Notes: generated by a model from the letters alone, not told the origin. DNA of 64,000 nucleotides from Microbacterium terrae (GCF_017831975.1 NZ_JAFDSS010000001.1:3534001-3598000), one strand, 5' to 3'. Positions 34,485 through 44,700 are shown, numbered from the stretch's first letter. Program-made: numbers and translations.

Positions 34485-34883
34485 TCAGGCGTCCAGCCCG
34501 CGCACGAGCCGCACGGGTGCGGTGCGGCGGTAGGACGCGTCGATGAGCTCGGCGATCTCGTCCCAGTCGGCGGCGTCGGCGATGTCGAGTCCGAGCCAGC
34601 CGGCCGGACCGAGGTAGGCGGGCACCCAGTAGCGCCGGTCCTGTCGGAGTGCAGCCTCGTCGGCCGGGTCGGGCAGCACGAGCACCGCCTCGTCGTGGCG
34701 CACCCACTCGCCGTCGATCCGCTCCGAGCCGCCGAAGTAGCAGAACACCTTCTTGACGAAGAAGGTGGGGCGTCCGTGGCTGATCTTCTCGGCCGCCTCG
34801 GGCAGCGCGAGCGCGATCGCGCGCACCCGCGCGAGGAGCGGGTCGCCGGGCTCGAACATCGGCGGGTGCGGGTGGTCGCTCAT
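34485..34883 (-). CDS. MmcQ/YjbR-family protein
   Basis: 132 residues from the ATG at 34883, which overlaps the stop of the upstream phosphotransferase gene by four bases. AIALALPEAAEKISHGRPTFFVKKVFCYFGG, HDEAVLVLPDPADEAALRQDRRYWVPAYLGPAGWLGLDIADAADWDEIAELIDASYR is the YjbR double-wing fold in full. The family is annotated DNA-binding, but its role is unknown. Confidence 0.88.
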   Translation of the reverse strand: MSDHPHPPMFEPGDPLLARVRAIALALPEAAEKISHGRPTFFVKKVFCYFGGSERIDGEWVRHDEAVLVLPDPADEAALRQDRRYWVPAYLGPAGWLGLDIADAADWDEIAELIDASYRRTAPVRLVRGLDA

Positions 34884-35605
34884 GTCGCGTTCCACAGTTC
34901 CCGATAGAACGTCAGGCGCTCGCGGTCGGGCTCGATCCCGTAGGCCTCGATGAGGGCGTCCTCCCAGCCCGGCCCGTAGTTCCATTCGGTCGACATCGAT
35001 GCGACGGCGATGTCGGCCCACCGGTCGGCGACGCCCAAGGCCCCGAGGTCGACGTGGCCGCACCACTCTCCGTCATCGCCGATGAGCGTGTTCGGGCAGC
35101 AGGCATCCCCGTGGCACACCACCAGCTCGTCGACGGGCGGCGCGTCATCCCCGGCCTCGGGCGGACGGATGCCGCGACCGGCGGCGTTCGCGAGTCGCGC
35201 CGGCACGCCCCAGTCGAACGGGCAGTCGACGACGGGCAGTGCGTCGTGCAGGGCGCGCAGCCCCGCGCCGACCGCGCGCACGGCGGTCGCGGGATCGGCG
35301 ATCCAGCGAGGATCGACGGCCGAGAGACCCGGGAGCGCCGTCGTCACCATCCACTCGTGCGTCTCGTCGCCGCCGACCTCGAGCACCTGGGGCACCCGGA
35401 TGAACGCGCCGGCCCACGCCATCCGCTCCGCTTCTGCGGCGAACGACGTCTCGCTCTGGCGCGGGCCGTGCTTGATGAACCGCCCGTCGTCGGTGCGGAA
35501 GGTCAGCCCGCCGGCGTCGTTGCGCCACACCGGCTCGAGCCGTGCCCCGCCGGCGAGAGCGGCGACCGTCGGCGGAACTGCGGTGTCGGTGACCGGGATC
35601 GACAT
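34880..35605 (-). CDS. APH(3')-like aminoglycoside phosphotransferase-family kinase
   Basis: 241 residues from the ATG at 35605 (GTG at 35614 possible). The kinase core shows GGLTFRTDDGRFIKHGP with the ATP-site Lys, VVCHGDACCPNTLIGDDGEWCGHVDLGALGVADRWADIAVA with catalytic HGD and metal-binding D of HVD, and a C-terminal helix region (LIEAYGIEPDRERLTFYRELW). These motifs match the APH(3') subgroup. It could phosphorylate kanamycin-type drugs or an unrelated small alcohol. Its base composition and operon with MmcQ look native rather than recently acquired. Confidence 0.85.
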   Translation of the reverse strand: MSIPVTDTAVPPTVAALAGGARLEPVWRNDAGGLTFRTDDGRFIKHGPRQSETSFAAEAERMAWAGAFIRVPQVLEVGGDETHEWMVTTALPGLSAVDPRWIADPATAVRAVGAGLRALHDALPVVDCPFDWGVPARLANAAGRGIRPPEAGDDAPPVDELVVCHGDACCPNTLIGDDGEWCGHVDLGALGVADRWADIAVASMSTEWNYGPGWEDALIEAYGIEPDRERLTFYRELWNAT

Positions 35606-35731
35606 CGCGGTCACGCGTCCCGTGTCACGTCGTCGCTGATCCGCTTCGGTCGCAGCTCCATCACCCCATGATGCCGCTGCGGATACCCTGGTCGCAGCAC
35701 CGCGGGACACGATGGCACTCGGTGTCGCGTA

Positions 35732-35748
35732 GTGTGAGACACAATCTC
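35732..35748. promoter_or_regulatory. Palindromic element before the acyl-CoA gene set
   Basis: GTGTGAGACAC (35732-35742) and GAGA-N5-TCTC (35736-35748) are overlapping short inverted repeats, with CACAAT (35740-35745) as a possible -10, 20-35 bases before the SDR start at 35769. It may be an operator for a TetR-type fatty-acid regulator encoded elsewhere. The 163-base gap is otherwise featureless. Confidence 0.3.
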
Positions 35749-35768
35749 GCGGGTTCGAAGGGGAACAC

Positions 35769-36530
35769 ATGGACATCACGGGTGCTTCGGCACTGGTCAC
35801 CGGAGGTGCGAGCGGCCTCGGCCTCGCCACCGCTCGCCGACTCGCGGCATCCGGCGCAGCCGTCACGATCGTCGACCTGCCCACCTCGGCGGGAGCGGAG
35901 ATCGCTGAGGAGCTCGGCGGCACGTTCGCCCCGGCCGACGTCACCGATGTCTCCCAGGTGCGCGCCGCCGTCGAGATCGCCGCCGCAGCGGGTCCGCTGC
36001 GGGTCGTGGTGAACTGCGCCGGCATCGCGCCACCCGCGAAGGTGCTCGATCGCGAGGGCGAGCCGTCGCCGCTCGAGGGGTTCGAGCGCATCATCCGCAT
36101 CAACCTCATCGGCACCTACAACGTCATCGCCCAGGCGTCGGCCGCGATCGCGAAGACCGAGCCGACCGAGGGCGGCGACCGCGGCGTCATCGTCAGCACC
36201 GCCAGTGTCGCGGCCTTCGACGGCCAGATCGGCCAGCCGGCGTACGCCGCATCGAAGGGCGGTGTGCATGCGATGACGCTGCCGATCGCGCGCGAACTCG
36301 CCCGCTACGGCATCCGCGTCGTCACGATCGCCCCGGGCATCATGGAGACCCCGATGCTCATGGGCCTCCCGCAGGAGGCGCAGGACTCGCTCGGACTGCA
36401 GGTGCCGTACCCGCAGCGACTCGGCCGCCCCGACGAGTACGCCCGGCTCGTCGCGCACATCGTCGACAACGGCTACCTCAACGGCGAGACCATCCGCCTC
36501 GACGGCGCCATCCGCATGGCCCCGAAGTAA
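35769..36530 (+). CDS. SDR-family 3-hydroxyacyl-CoA dehydrogenase-like enzyme
   Basis: 253 residues. [41 protein letters not shown] has the NAD-binding glycine motif and the Asp of VDLP that favours [55 protein letters not shown] (Ser, Tyr, Lys) and [11 protein letters not shown] are the pattern of HSD17B10-type (type II 3-hydroxyacyl-CoA dehydrogenase) SDRs. It probably oxidises a 3-hydroxyacyl-CoA. An enoyl-CoA hydratase follows 14 bases later, and another SDR after that, so this is a small beta-oxidation-like operon. Confidence 0.88.
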   Translation: MDITGASALVTGGASGLGLATARRLAASGAAVTIVDLPTSAGAEIAEELGGTFAPADVTDVSQVRAAVEIAAAAGPLRVVVNCAGIAPPAKVLDREGEPSPLEGFERIIRINLIGTYNVIAQASAAIAKTEPTEGGDRGVIVSTASVAAFDGQIGQPAYAASKGGVHAMTLPIARELARYGIRVVTIAPGIMETPMLMGLPQEAQDSLGLQVPYPQRLGRPDEYARLVAHIVDNGYLNGETIRLDGAIRMAPK

Positions 36531-36544
36531 GGAACGACACCCAC

Positions 36545-37315
36545 ATGAGCGACACGATCCTCCTCGCGCGCGACGGCGGCCTCGCCCGCATCACCTTCAA
36601 CCGTCCCGCGTTCCTCAACGCGATGGACTTCGAGATGGGGCGGCGCTGGCGCGACCTCGCCCACGAACTCACCGCCGACGCGACCGTCGGGGCGATCGTG
36701 CTTGATGCCGCGGGCCCGGCCTTCTGCGCCGGCGGCGACGTCGTCGCGATGTCGACCTCGGGCGAGGGCGGCGAGGCGATCACCGGAATGGCGCACGTCA
36801 TCCACGACGGCATCCGCACCTTCGCCCGCTCCGACAAGCCGATCGTCGCCGTCGTGCAGGGTGCGGTCGCCGGCGGAGGCCTGGGGCTCATGCTCACCGC
36901 CGACTACATCGTCGCCGCGCCTAGGGCGAAGTTCGTGAGCAAGTACGCGAACATCGGCCTCACCCCCGACCTCGGCGTCTCGACGCTGCTCACCGCCGCA
37001 GTCGGACAGACGCGGGCGCTGCGGCTGCTGCTGCAGGACGAGACCATCGACGCTGCCACCGCGCTCGACTGGGGTCTGGTGACCGAGGTCGCCGACGACC
37101 CGGCAGCACGGGCCGACGAGATCGCCCGCTTCTGGCTCGACGGCGCCACGGGCGCGTTCGGGCAGGCCAAGCGGCTGATCCGCACCGGGGCCGAGCGCAC
37201 CCTCGCCGAGAACCTCGACTACGAGGCCGCCTCGATCGGCGCAGCCTTCGACACCCCCGACGCGCGCGTGCGCGTCGCCGCGTTCGCCGCGGCATCCCGC
37301 AAGTCCCGCGACTGA
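36545..37315 (+). CDS. Enoyl-CoA hydratase/isomerase
   Basis: 256 residues, the usual crotonase length. LARITFNRPAFLNAMDFEMGRRWRDLAHELTAD, FCAGGDVVAMS (oxyanion-hole Gly), KPIVAVVQGAVAGGGLGLMLTADYIVAAPRAKFVSKYANIGLTPDLGVSTLLTAAVG and ALDWGLVTEVADD are clear. The position of the usual catalytic Glu pair is PDLG rather than PE.G, so it may be an isomerase or other crotonase. It is part of the 35769-38221 set. Confidence 0.88.
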   Translation: MSDTILLARDGGLARITFNRPAFLNAMDFEMGRRWRDLAHELTADATVGAIVLDAAGPAFCAGGDVVAMSTSGEGGEAITGMAHVIHDGIRTFARSDKPIVAVVQGAVAGGGLGLMLTADYIVAAPRAKFVSKYANIGLTPDLGVSTLLTAAVGQTRALRLLLQDETIDAATALDWGLVTEVADDPAARADEIARFWLDGATGAFGQAKRLIRTGAERTLAENLDYEAASIGAAFDTPDARVRVAAFAAASRKSRD

Positions 37316-37381
37316 CCGCGACCGCGACCGCGCCACGACGCAACAGCACCACGACCAGCGCCACGACCAAGGAGAACCGAG

Positions 37382-38221
37382 TTGACCTCGAACACCCTCG
37401 CCGGCAAGACCATCCTCATGTCGGGCGGCAGCCGCGGCATCGGGCTCGCCATCGCCCTGCGCGCAGCGCGCGACGGCGCCAACATCGCCCTGCTCGCCAA
37501 GACCGACACCCCGCATCCGAAGCTCGAGGGCACGGTGCACTCGGCGGCTGAGCAGATCCGGGCGGCGGGCGGCAACGCGCTGCCGATCGTCGGCGATGTG
37601 CGCAACGACGACGACGTCACCGAGGCCGTGCTCACGACGCAGGGCGAGTTCGGCGGCATCGACATCGTCGTCAACAACGCCAGCGTGATCGACCTGTCGC
37701 GCTCGCTCGACCTGCAGGCGAAGAAGTACGACCTCATGCAGGACGTCAACGTGCGCGGCACGTTCATGCTGAGCCGGGCGGCGGTGCCGATCCTCAAGGA
37801 TGCTCTGAACCCGCACATCCTCTCGCTGTCGCCGCCGCTGAACCTCGCCCCGAAGTGGCTGGGCGCCCACACCGGCTACACGCTCGCGAAGTACGGGATG
37901 ACCATGACGACGCTCGGTCTCGCCGCCGAGTTCGCCGCCGACGGCATCGCCGCCAACACGCTGTGGCCGCAGACGACCATCGCGACCGCCGCGGTGCAGT
38001 TCGCGCTCGGCGGCGACCGGATGATGAAGGTGAGTCGCACGCCGGAGGTGTACGCCGACGCGGCGTACGAGGTGTTCCTCAAGCCCGCCGCCACCTACAC
38101 CGGGCAGACGCTCATCGTGGAGGACGTGCTGCGCGAGGCCGGCGTCACCGACTTCTCGCAGTACGCGGCAGTGCCCGGCACACCCGACGAGCAGCTGTTC
38201 CCCGATATCTTCCTCGACTGA
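37382..38221 (+). CDS. SDR-family oxidoreductase (HSDL2-like)
   Basis: 279 residues from a TTG at 37382 with AAGGAG seven bases upstream. LAGKTILMSGGSRGIGLAIALRAARDGANIALLAKTDTPHPKLEGTVHSAAEQIRAAGGNALPIVGDVRNDDDV is the HSDL2-type start (LAKTxxPHPKLxGT). NNASVIDLSRSL and SPPLNLAPKWLGAHTGYTLAKYGMT (Tyr/Lys) also match. Enzymes of this group act on fatty acyl or steroid-like hydroxy/keto groups. It is the last gene of the acyl-CoA set. Confidence 0.85.
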   Translation: MTSNTLAGKTILMSGGSRGIGLAIALRAARDGANIALLAKTDTPHPKLEGTVHSAAEQIRAAGGNALPIVGDVRNDDDVTEAVLTTQGEFGGIDIVVNNASVIDLSRSLDLQAKKYDLMQDVNVRGTFMLSRAAVPILKDALNPHILSLSPPLNLAPKWLGAHTGYTLAKYGMTMTTLGLAAEFAADGIAANTLWPQTTIATAAVQFALGGDRMMKVSRTPEVYADAAYEVFLKPAATYTGQTLIVEDVLREAGVTDFSQYAAVPGTPDEQLFPDIFLD

Positions 38222-38267
38222 GGACGACGAGCGCCCGCGCTGCGCACCGAGTGTCCGCAGGCGCGCG

Positions 38268-39035
38268 TCAGCGGCCGTCGAACCGGCCGAGCACGACGCG
38301 CACAGCGGACTCGTCGAGCCACCAGAACCGGATGCTGTCGACCGCGCCCATCTGCGGCGGTCGCAGCTCCGGGTCGACGTCGGCGCGTGAGAGCGACAGC
38401 CGCAGCGACCCGTAGCGGCGCGCGTCGTCGTTGCCGCAGCGGCTGCGCACGTCGCCGTCGCGCTCGATCGCGATGCACGAGAGGGCAGCCCCGTCTTCGA
38501 CGCCGGCGCCGACCCAGAGGTTCCAGCCGAATCGACTTCCGAGCGGCGCCGTCCACAGCACCTCGCCGGCGGTCGCGAACGGCGGAGCGGGAATCGACGA
38601 CGGGAGCCCGCGCAGCGACCCGACGACACCGGTCGTCGGGATCTGCATGAGCGTCTCGCCCTGCGGCGTGTAGTCGAGTGCCGCAGGATGCGACGGGCCG
38701 ACGCTATGCGGCGTGACCGGTGAGCGCTGATCCCTCGGTGCGAGCGCGAGGACGGCGGCCGAGACGGCGAGGGCGGCTGCCGCCGACCACACGACGACCA
38801 TGACCAGCAGCCGCGTCTTGGGCCCGAGGCGGTGCGCGGCGGCAGGGGCGTGATCGTCGCGCGGGTCGAGAAGCTCGTCGGGGTCGATCCCGTGCTCGCG
38901 CGCGTGTTCGTCGAGCAGCAGGAGCTCGAGCGAGTCGAGGCGCGCAGACGCCGCGGCGTCTTCGGCGATCCCGGCCCCCAGGCCGTACGCCCGTCGTCTC
39001 AGCTCGTCGAGCTCACGGTGCTGCGCGGCATCCAT
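38268..39035 (-). CDS. Single-pass membrane protein of unknown function
   Basis: 255 residues from the ATG at 39035, chosen for AGAGGGA upstream and because the longer frame adds only Arg-rich codons. An acidic N-terminal cytoplasmic region (MDAAQHRELDELRRRAYGLGAGIAEDAAASARLDSLELLLLDEHAREHG) is followed by one membrane segment (TRLLVMVVVWSAAAALAVSAAVLALA, about 82-107). The extracytoplasmic domain contains SCIAIERDGDVRSRCGNDDARRYGSLRLSLSRADVDPELRPPQMGAVDSIRFWWLDESAVRVVL. Similar architecture is annotated hypothetical in Microbacteriaceae. No function can be assigned. Confidence 0.7.
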   Translation of the reverse strand: MDAAQHRELDELRRRAYGLGAGIAEDAAASARLDSLELLLLDEHAREHGIDPDELLDPRDDHAPAAAHRLGPKTRLLVMVVVWSAAAALAVSAAVLALAPRDQRSPVTPHSVGPSHPAALDYTPQGETLMQIPTTGVVGSLRGLPSSIPAPPFATAGEVLWTAPLGSRFGWNLWVGAGVEDGAALSCIAIERDGDVRSRCGNDDARRYGSLRLSLSRADVDPELRPPQMGAVDSIRFWWLDESAVRVVLGRFDGR

Positions 39036-39125
39036 CCCTCTCACCCCGCACGGCGGCGCGTCATCGCGTCGCCACCTCAACGGTAGCCCTGCGGGTGCGC
39101 GAGCGGGAGTGGGGATGCGTCCGCG

Positions 39126-39761
39126 TCAGTGCTTGCTGCCGGTGACGAGCAGCACCCCGCCGAGCCCGATCATCATGCCCCCGCCGACGGCCGACAGGGT
39201 GGCGATGCGCTTCGGCGAGCGGCCGAACCACGTGCGGGCGGCGGCCGCGGCGAGAGCCCATGCTCCGTCCGAGATCAGCGCGATAACGAAGAACACCAGG
39301 CCGAGCTCGATCATCTGCAGCGGCACGGCGCCGGCGTCGAGGTCGACGAACTGCGGCAGCACCGCCACGAAGAAGGCGATCGTCTTGGGGTTCGTCACGC
39401 CCACGGTGAAGCCTTCGGCCAGCTGACGCCGGTGCGAGCGAGGCGCGACCGAGGCGGATGCGGTGGCGGCGCGGTGACGGTGGCGGATCGCCTGCACGCC
39501 CAGGAACATCAGGTAGCCGGCTCCCGCGATCCTCACGATCGCGAACAGCACGACGGACTGCGCGACCACGCCGCCCACCCCGAGCGCGACGAGCAGGATG
39601 ATCGGCAGCAGACCGAGCGCGTTGCCGAGCACGCTGAGGAGCCCGCCGGTGCGGCCGAGCGCCAGCGCGCGACCGATCGTGAACAGCACGCTCGGCCCCG
39701 GGATCACGATCAGCACGAGGGCGGCGAGCGTGAACGCGAGGAGATTCTCGGGAGGGACCAC
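39126..39761 (-). CDS. LysE-family exporter
   Basis: 211 residues from the GTG at 39761, which yields the typical start VVPPENLLAFTLAALVLIVIPGPSVLFTIGRALALG; the ATG at 39791 adds ten polar residues. The PGP motif after segment one, GNALGLLPIILLVALGVG, LMFLGVQAIRHRHR, and GFTVGVTNPKTIAFFVAVLPQFVD are family signatures. Six hydrophobic segments are present. These proteins export amino acids, homoserine lactones or similar; the substrate is unknown. Confidence 0.9.
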   Translation of the reverse strand: MVPPENLLAFTLAALVLIVIPGPSVLFTIGRALALGRTGGLLSVLGNALGLLPIILLVALGVGGVVAQSVVLFAIVRIAGAGYLMFLGVQAIRHRHRAATASASVAPRSHRRQLAEGFTVGVTNPKTIAFFVAVLPQFVDLDAGAVPLQMIELGLVFFVIALISDGAWALAAAAARTWFGRSPKRIATLSAVGGGMMIGLGGVLLVTGSKH

Positions 39762-39803
39762 GGCACGACGATAGTCGCTGCGACGCGGCATCCGTCGCCG
39801 TCG

Positions 39804-40385
39804 TCAGTTCACGATGAAGTACGCGACGGTGACCAGGGCGATTCCCGCGCCCGCGAGCACCATCGCCCAGCGGATCGCGCGGTACTTGCGCTGCACCACC
39901 GCCGACAGCACGAGCAGCTGCTGGTAGGTGCGCTCGGGCGGCAGCAGGCCTCGCTCGGTCAGGGCGTCAGCCACGGCCTGCGGCGAGCCGAGATCCTTGA
40001 CCTGCCCCCAGTACGTGATCGACCCCGGCGTCGAGCGGCTGAGCCGTGGCCACACCGCGAGCGCCGCGGAGACGACCGACGCTCCCGCGGCGAGGGCCCC
40101 GATGATCCACAGCGCGGCCCCGACGGGGTGCAGCGACTGCGGCGACCAGTCTCCGCCGATCAGGGCGCTCAGCACGATGCTGAATGCGATGCCGAGGCTG
40201 CCGATGAGCAGCGACGCCTTCTGGTCGGCACGGTCGATCTCGGCGGCCGCCTCCTCGAGCATCTTCTCGGCGAGTTCGTGCACCGGCCGGGGCTCCGCGG
40301 CGGGCGGTACCACGGCCGGTACGGCGCCCGACAGTTCGGAGGCGGGTCGCCCGGCGGCGCCGATGGGGGAGGATGCCTCGGGCAT
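39804..40385 (-). CDS. Pycsar-effector-like transmembrane protein (DUF5706/PycTM)
   Basis: 193 residues from the ATG at 40385 (GGAG six bases upstream; 40442 is an alternative). After a Pro/Ala N-tail comes a helix with the family signature LAEKMLEEAAAEIDRADQKASLLIGSLGIAFSIVLSALIG, in which ADQKA leads into membrane segment one. A second segment follows (ALWIIGALAAGASVVSAALAVWP). Next are TYWGQVKDLGSP, a helix VLSAVVQRKYRAIRWAMVLAGAGIALVTVAYFIV with the third. This is the PycTM arrangement of Pycsar antiphage effectors, which depolarise the membrane when bound by cCMP/cUMP. No cyclase gene adjoins it; the nearest is 8.5 kb away. Confidence 0.8.
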   Translation of the reverse strand: MPEASSPIGAAGRPASELSGAVPAVVPPAAEPRPVHELAEKMLEEAAAEIDRADQKASLLIGSLGIAFSIVLSALIGGDWSPQSLHPVGAALWIIGALAAGASVVSAALAVWPRLSRSTPGSITYWGQVKDLGSPQAVADALTERGLLPPERTYQQLLVLSAVVQRKYRAIRWAMVLAGAGIALVTVAYFIVN

Positions 40386-40497
40386 GTGCGCTCCAGTGCG
40401 TAGGCGCGGCGGTCGCGGCGCGGATGAGCGCCAGGATGCCATGAAACGACCGCCCGGCGCGAGAGTGCGCGCCCGGGCGCTGTCCAGCCACGCGCAG

Positions 40498-40503
40498 TAC
40501 CCT
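40498..40503 (+). promoter_or_regulatory. Candidate leaderless -10 for rlmN
   Basis: TACCCT (40498-40503) fits TANNNT and lies seven bases before the rlmN ATG at 40511. No convincing -35. It is in the 125-base divergent gap between the Pycsar-like gene and rlmN. Confidence 0.4.
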
Positions 40504-40510
40504 CGGAGTC

Positions 40511-41755
40511 ATGACTTCTCAGCCGCCCGTGCGCGCCACCAAACCACGCCAGGTGCGTCCGGCGACCGAGGGATGGTCGCAGAAGAAGGACGAGGAGGGG
40601 CGGCCGCTTCTGCAGTTCGCCTCGCCGAAGCGCGGCAAGCCGCCCGTGCACCTCGCCGACCTCACCCCCGAACAGCGCGTCGAGCGCGTGAAGGAGCTCG
40701 GGATGCCGGGCTTCCGCGCCAAGCAGCTCGAGAAGCACTACTTCCAGCACTGGACGCACCACGCCGCCGACATGACCGACCTGCCGGCCGCGGGCCGCGA
40801 CGAGTTCGTGCACGGCATGCTCCCCCCGCTGCTCACGGAGGTGCGCCGCCTCGAGACCGACCGCGGCGACACGATCAAGTTCCTGTGGAAGCTCCACGAC
40901 GGCGCGCTCGTCGAGTCGGTGCTCATGCGCTACCCCGGCCGCATCACGCTGTGCGTGTCGAGCCAGGCCGGCTGCGGCATGAACTGCCCGTTCTGCGCCA
41001 CCGGCCAGGCGGGGCTCACCCGCAACATGTCGGCTGCCGAGATCATCGAGCAGATCGTGCGCGCGAACCGCCTCATCGCCGACGGCGGCCTCGGCGACCC
41101 GCGCAAGGTCGGCCACGAGGGCGAGCGCGTCACGAACATCGTCTTCATGGGCATGGGCGAGCCCCTTGCCAACTACGCGCGTGTGATGCAGGCGGTGCGG
41201 GTCATGACCGACAAGCAGCACGGCATCGGCATGAGCGCCCGCGGCATCACCGTCTCGACCGTCGGCCTCGTCCCCGCGATCACCAAGCTCGCGAACGAGG
41301 ACATCCCGGTGACGTTCGCGCTGTCGCTCCACGCGCCCGACGACAAGCTGCGCGACGAGCTCATCCCGGTGAACTCGCGCTGGAAGGTCGATGAGGCGCT
41401 CGACGCCGCACGCGCCTACTTCGACAAGACCGGCCGCCGTGTCTCGATCGAGTACGCGCTCATCAAAGACATGAACGACCACGCGTGGCGCGCCGACCTC
41501 CTCGCGAAGAAGCTCAACGACCGCGGTCGCGGGTGGGTGCACGTGAACCCCATCCCGCTGAACCCGACTCCCGGGTCGATCTGGACCTCGTCCGACGTCG
41601 ACGTGCAGGACGAGTTCGTGCGCCGGCTCAACGACGCCGGCATCCCCACGACCCTGCGCGACACACGCGGCAAGGAGATCGACGGCGCCTGCGGACAGCT
41701 CGTCGCCACCGAGGACGACCAGGCGGTGGCGGACGCCACTCCGCTCGAGGAGTGA
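40511..41755 (+). CDS. rlmN: Dual-specificity RNA methyltransferase RlmN
   Basis: 414 residues. It is a radical-SAM enzyme that methylates C2 of A2503 in 23S rRNA and A37 of some tRNAs. The Fe-S motif is C155-GMN-C159-PF-C162. The upstream [11 protein letters not shown] has the Cys (C148) equivalent to the resolving cysteine. The C-terminal [14 protein letters not shown] supplies the methyl-carrying Cys. [25 protein letters not shown] and [14 protein letters not shown] are further landmarks. The N-terminus is about 30 residues longer than E. coli RlmN, common in actinobacteria. Confidence 0.96.
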   Translation: MTSQPPVRATKPRQVRPATEGWSQKKDEEGRPLLQFASPKRGKPPVHLADLTPEQRVERVKELGMPGFRAKQLEKHYFQHWTHHAADMTDLPAAGRDEFVHGMLPPLLTEVRRLETDRGDTIKFLWKLHDGALVESVLMRYPGRITLCVSSQAGCGMNCPFCATGQAGLTRNMSAAEIIEQIVRANRLIADGGLGDPRKVGHEGERVTNIVFMGMGEPLANYARVMQAVRVMTDKQHGIGMSARGITVSTVGLVPAITKLANEDIPVTFALSLHAPDDKLRDELIPVNSRWKVDEALDAARAYFDKTGRRVSIEYALIKDMNDHAWRADLLAKKLNDRGRGWVHVNPIPLNPTPGSIWTSSDVDVQDEFVRRLNDAGIPTTLRDTRGKEIDGACGQLVATEDDQAVADATPLEE

Positions 41756-41767
41756 CGCCCGCTCCGG

Positions 41768-44700
41768 CTACTTGATGCCGAACGTGAAGGTGAACGAGTC
41801 GCCGTCGGCGAGGTTCACCCGATAGGTGTACTTCACGCCGCTCTTCAGGGTCGCCGACCCGATCGCGCCCGCCCACAGGCCCGTGTTCGACACGTACACC
41901 GGCTTGATCGTGGGCAGGAGCAGCGGCAGCTCGTTAACCGCGGCCTTCGCCAGCGCCGTCTGCGACTCGAGGGTCACGCTCGTCACCGCGCCGCGCGTGG
42001 TGACGAGTCGCCCGAGGTCGTCGCAGAGGCGGAAGATCACCGGCACCGCCGAGATCCGTGCGAACACGCTCGACCCGTCTGCGTTGACCGGCTGCAGCAC
42101 CTGGTTCGAGCCGAGCCGGCACGCCGGCGACGGCGCGACCACCTGGTAGCCCGCCGTGGCGGTGGCCGTGTTGCCGGCGGCATCCGTCGCCTCGCAGGTC
42201 ACCGACCGGGTGCCGGCCGTCGCGGTGGCGGGTGCGCTGCACGACTGCGAGGCGATACCCGACACGGTGTCGGATGCCATCGCGACCGCGGTGGCCGTGC
42301 CGCCGACGACCACCGGGTTCGGCGACACGATCGGCGACAGCGACGGTGCCGTCTTGTCGAGCTTCACCTCGATCGACGCCGTGGCCGTGCGCCCCAGGTC
42401 GTCGGTGACGGTGCGCTCGACGATCGTGCTCGCGGTGTCGGTGGCGATCGTCACCGGCTCGGGGCACTCGACCCCGACGCCGGTACACAGGAACGACACG
42501 GCGACGTCGGCCCGCGCCCAGGTGCCGGCCGCATACGGGGCGCCGTCCGAGACGGCGGTCAGGGCGATGGTCGGCAGGGCCACGTCCTCGCCGACGGAGA
42601 TCGCCGCGACGCCGGCGTGGCCGTCGGTGCGCCCGTCGTTCGGGATCGCCTCCACCGAGACGACGTCGCCGGGCTGGGCGATCCCGTCCAGCGCGAACGA
42701 CGATGCCGTCGCGCCCTCCTGGACTACGCCGTTGACGAGCCAGCGGTACCGCAGCGACACGGTGTCGCCGGTGTCGGGGTCGGTGCCCGTCGCCGAGGCC
42801 TGCAGGGTGCTCGACGGGGTGACCGCCTCGGGCGTGAGTGTCACGGATGCCGACGGAGCGGCGTTCGCGGGCGCCACGGTCAGCTCGAACGAGGCGGGGT
42901 CGCTGCACGCGCCGCCCGTGCACGCCGTGATCGACACCGTGTAGGCGCCGGTGCTGTCGGCGATGAGGTCGAGCACTGCGCGGGTCACCCCGTCGGCGCC
43001 GGTCGTCACGTGCACCGGGCCGTCGCGGACGACGCCTCCCTCGGCGTCGCGCAGCGCGTACGTCGCGCTGACCGCATCGCCGGGGGCGACGCCCTCGACG
43101 GCGATGGTGCGCTGGACCCGGTCGCCGACGACGGCTTCGACGGTGGTGCCGGCGTCGCCGAGGCTCGGGGCGACTACCGCGGCGGCGGTGGTCAGCCGGC
43201 CGCGGTCGCTGTCGGTGGTGACGTTGCCCGCGGCATCCACGAGCTGCAGGATCCAGCGGTAGGGTCCGGTGATCCCGGCGGGCAGCGTCGCCAGCCACCG
43301 ACCGTTCGACAGGCTCATCTCCACCGTGCTCCACGGCTGCTCGCCGCCCGCTTCCGCCTCCGGCTGCACGAGGAGCACCACGCGGGTGACTGACCCGCCG
43401 CCCGGGTCGTACGCGGTGATCACCGGGCTCTCGCCCATCTGGCGGTAGGTGATGACCGGTGCCGTCTGGTCGGGGCTGCCCGCGTCGCCGTAGAGCACCT
43501 GCACGTCCATCGAGGTGAAGGTCTCGATGGTGCCTCTGCCGTTCACAGCCGCCTGCACGCTCGCCGGCGTCGTCACCAGGAGCGACACCGGTCCGGCAGG
43601 CGTCTGCTGATTCGCGATCGACGCGAACACCGACGGGAACGCCACGCCCTGGGTGGTCACCCCCGCCGTCTCGACGCCGATCCCGGCGTCGACGATCAGC
43701 GGCACGACCTCACCGCTCACGGTCGACGTGAGCCCCGTGATGAGCGCGCCGCGGGCGACCTTGTCTCCCACCTTCGTCGGCACCTGGGTCGTGACCTTCG
43801 GCAGTGCGGGCTGACCCGCCACCGCGACCGGCTGCTCGTCTCCCACCGTCAGGTACACCGGTTCGGTGGCGGCGTCGGGGTCGCCCTCGGCAGGGCCGTG
43901 GCGGAAGAACGACGGGGTGAGGGTGAGCGAGGCGCTCGCGAGGCCCTCGGCCGGATCCACCACGGCCAGGTCAGCGGGGATCTCGGGGATCGGCACGCTC
44001 TTCGCGGCATCGTCGTCGTTCACGAACCCGTACATCGGCACGCCGTAGTACACCGTCTGCATGACGACCTTCTCGTCGTACCCCGAGTACTGACCGGCCT
44101 GGCCGATGTAGGACTGCTTGGCGTACATGAGTGCCTCGCCGGCCGACACCTGGCCCGACTCGGTGGTGACGCCGATCCAGTCCGCATACGTGGCGAGCAG
44201 CCGCTCGCTGAGTGCGGTGGTGACGCTGTTGGCGAGGCCGAACCCGGTGTTGCCGACGAACCCGGCGGACTGGCCGAACACGTCGGCCCAGTCGTCGACG
44301 TCGCCGTAGTACGACGTCGGCAGGTTGTTGCCGGCGTGACAGCCGATCATGAACACCAGAGACCCGGCGAGGGCGGATGCCTCAGGGGCGAGGTCGCCGG
44401 CGGTGATCAGGTCGTCCGATCCGGAGGCGCCGTGCTCGGCGCCGTCGAGACCGGGGAGGAGGTTCGTCTCGTCGGCGTGGGTGTTCAGCGACACGATCTT
44501 CGGGGCGTCGCCCTCGGCCGGGAACAGGCGCGACGTCGCGTCATCGCCGCTCCACGGCTGCTCGAGCGGCGACGGATCGCCCGTCAGCCGCCACGACAGG
44601 TTGGCCGTCACCGCGTCGGGCAGCTCCGCCCACGCACCGTATCCCGCGGTGAGGGAGGTGTCGGCGGTGAGGAGGCCGCCCGCGGTCGCGCGGTAGCGGT

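Noticed and set aside
34880..35605. Acquired aminoglycoside-resistance gene
   Set aside because: The APH(3') motifs are real, but composition and operon structure match the host, and there is no mobile element, so transfer or a resistance role is not supported.
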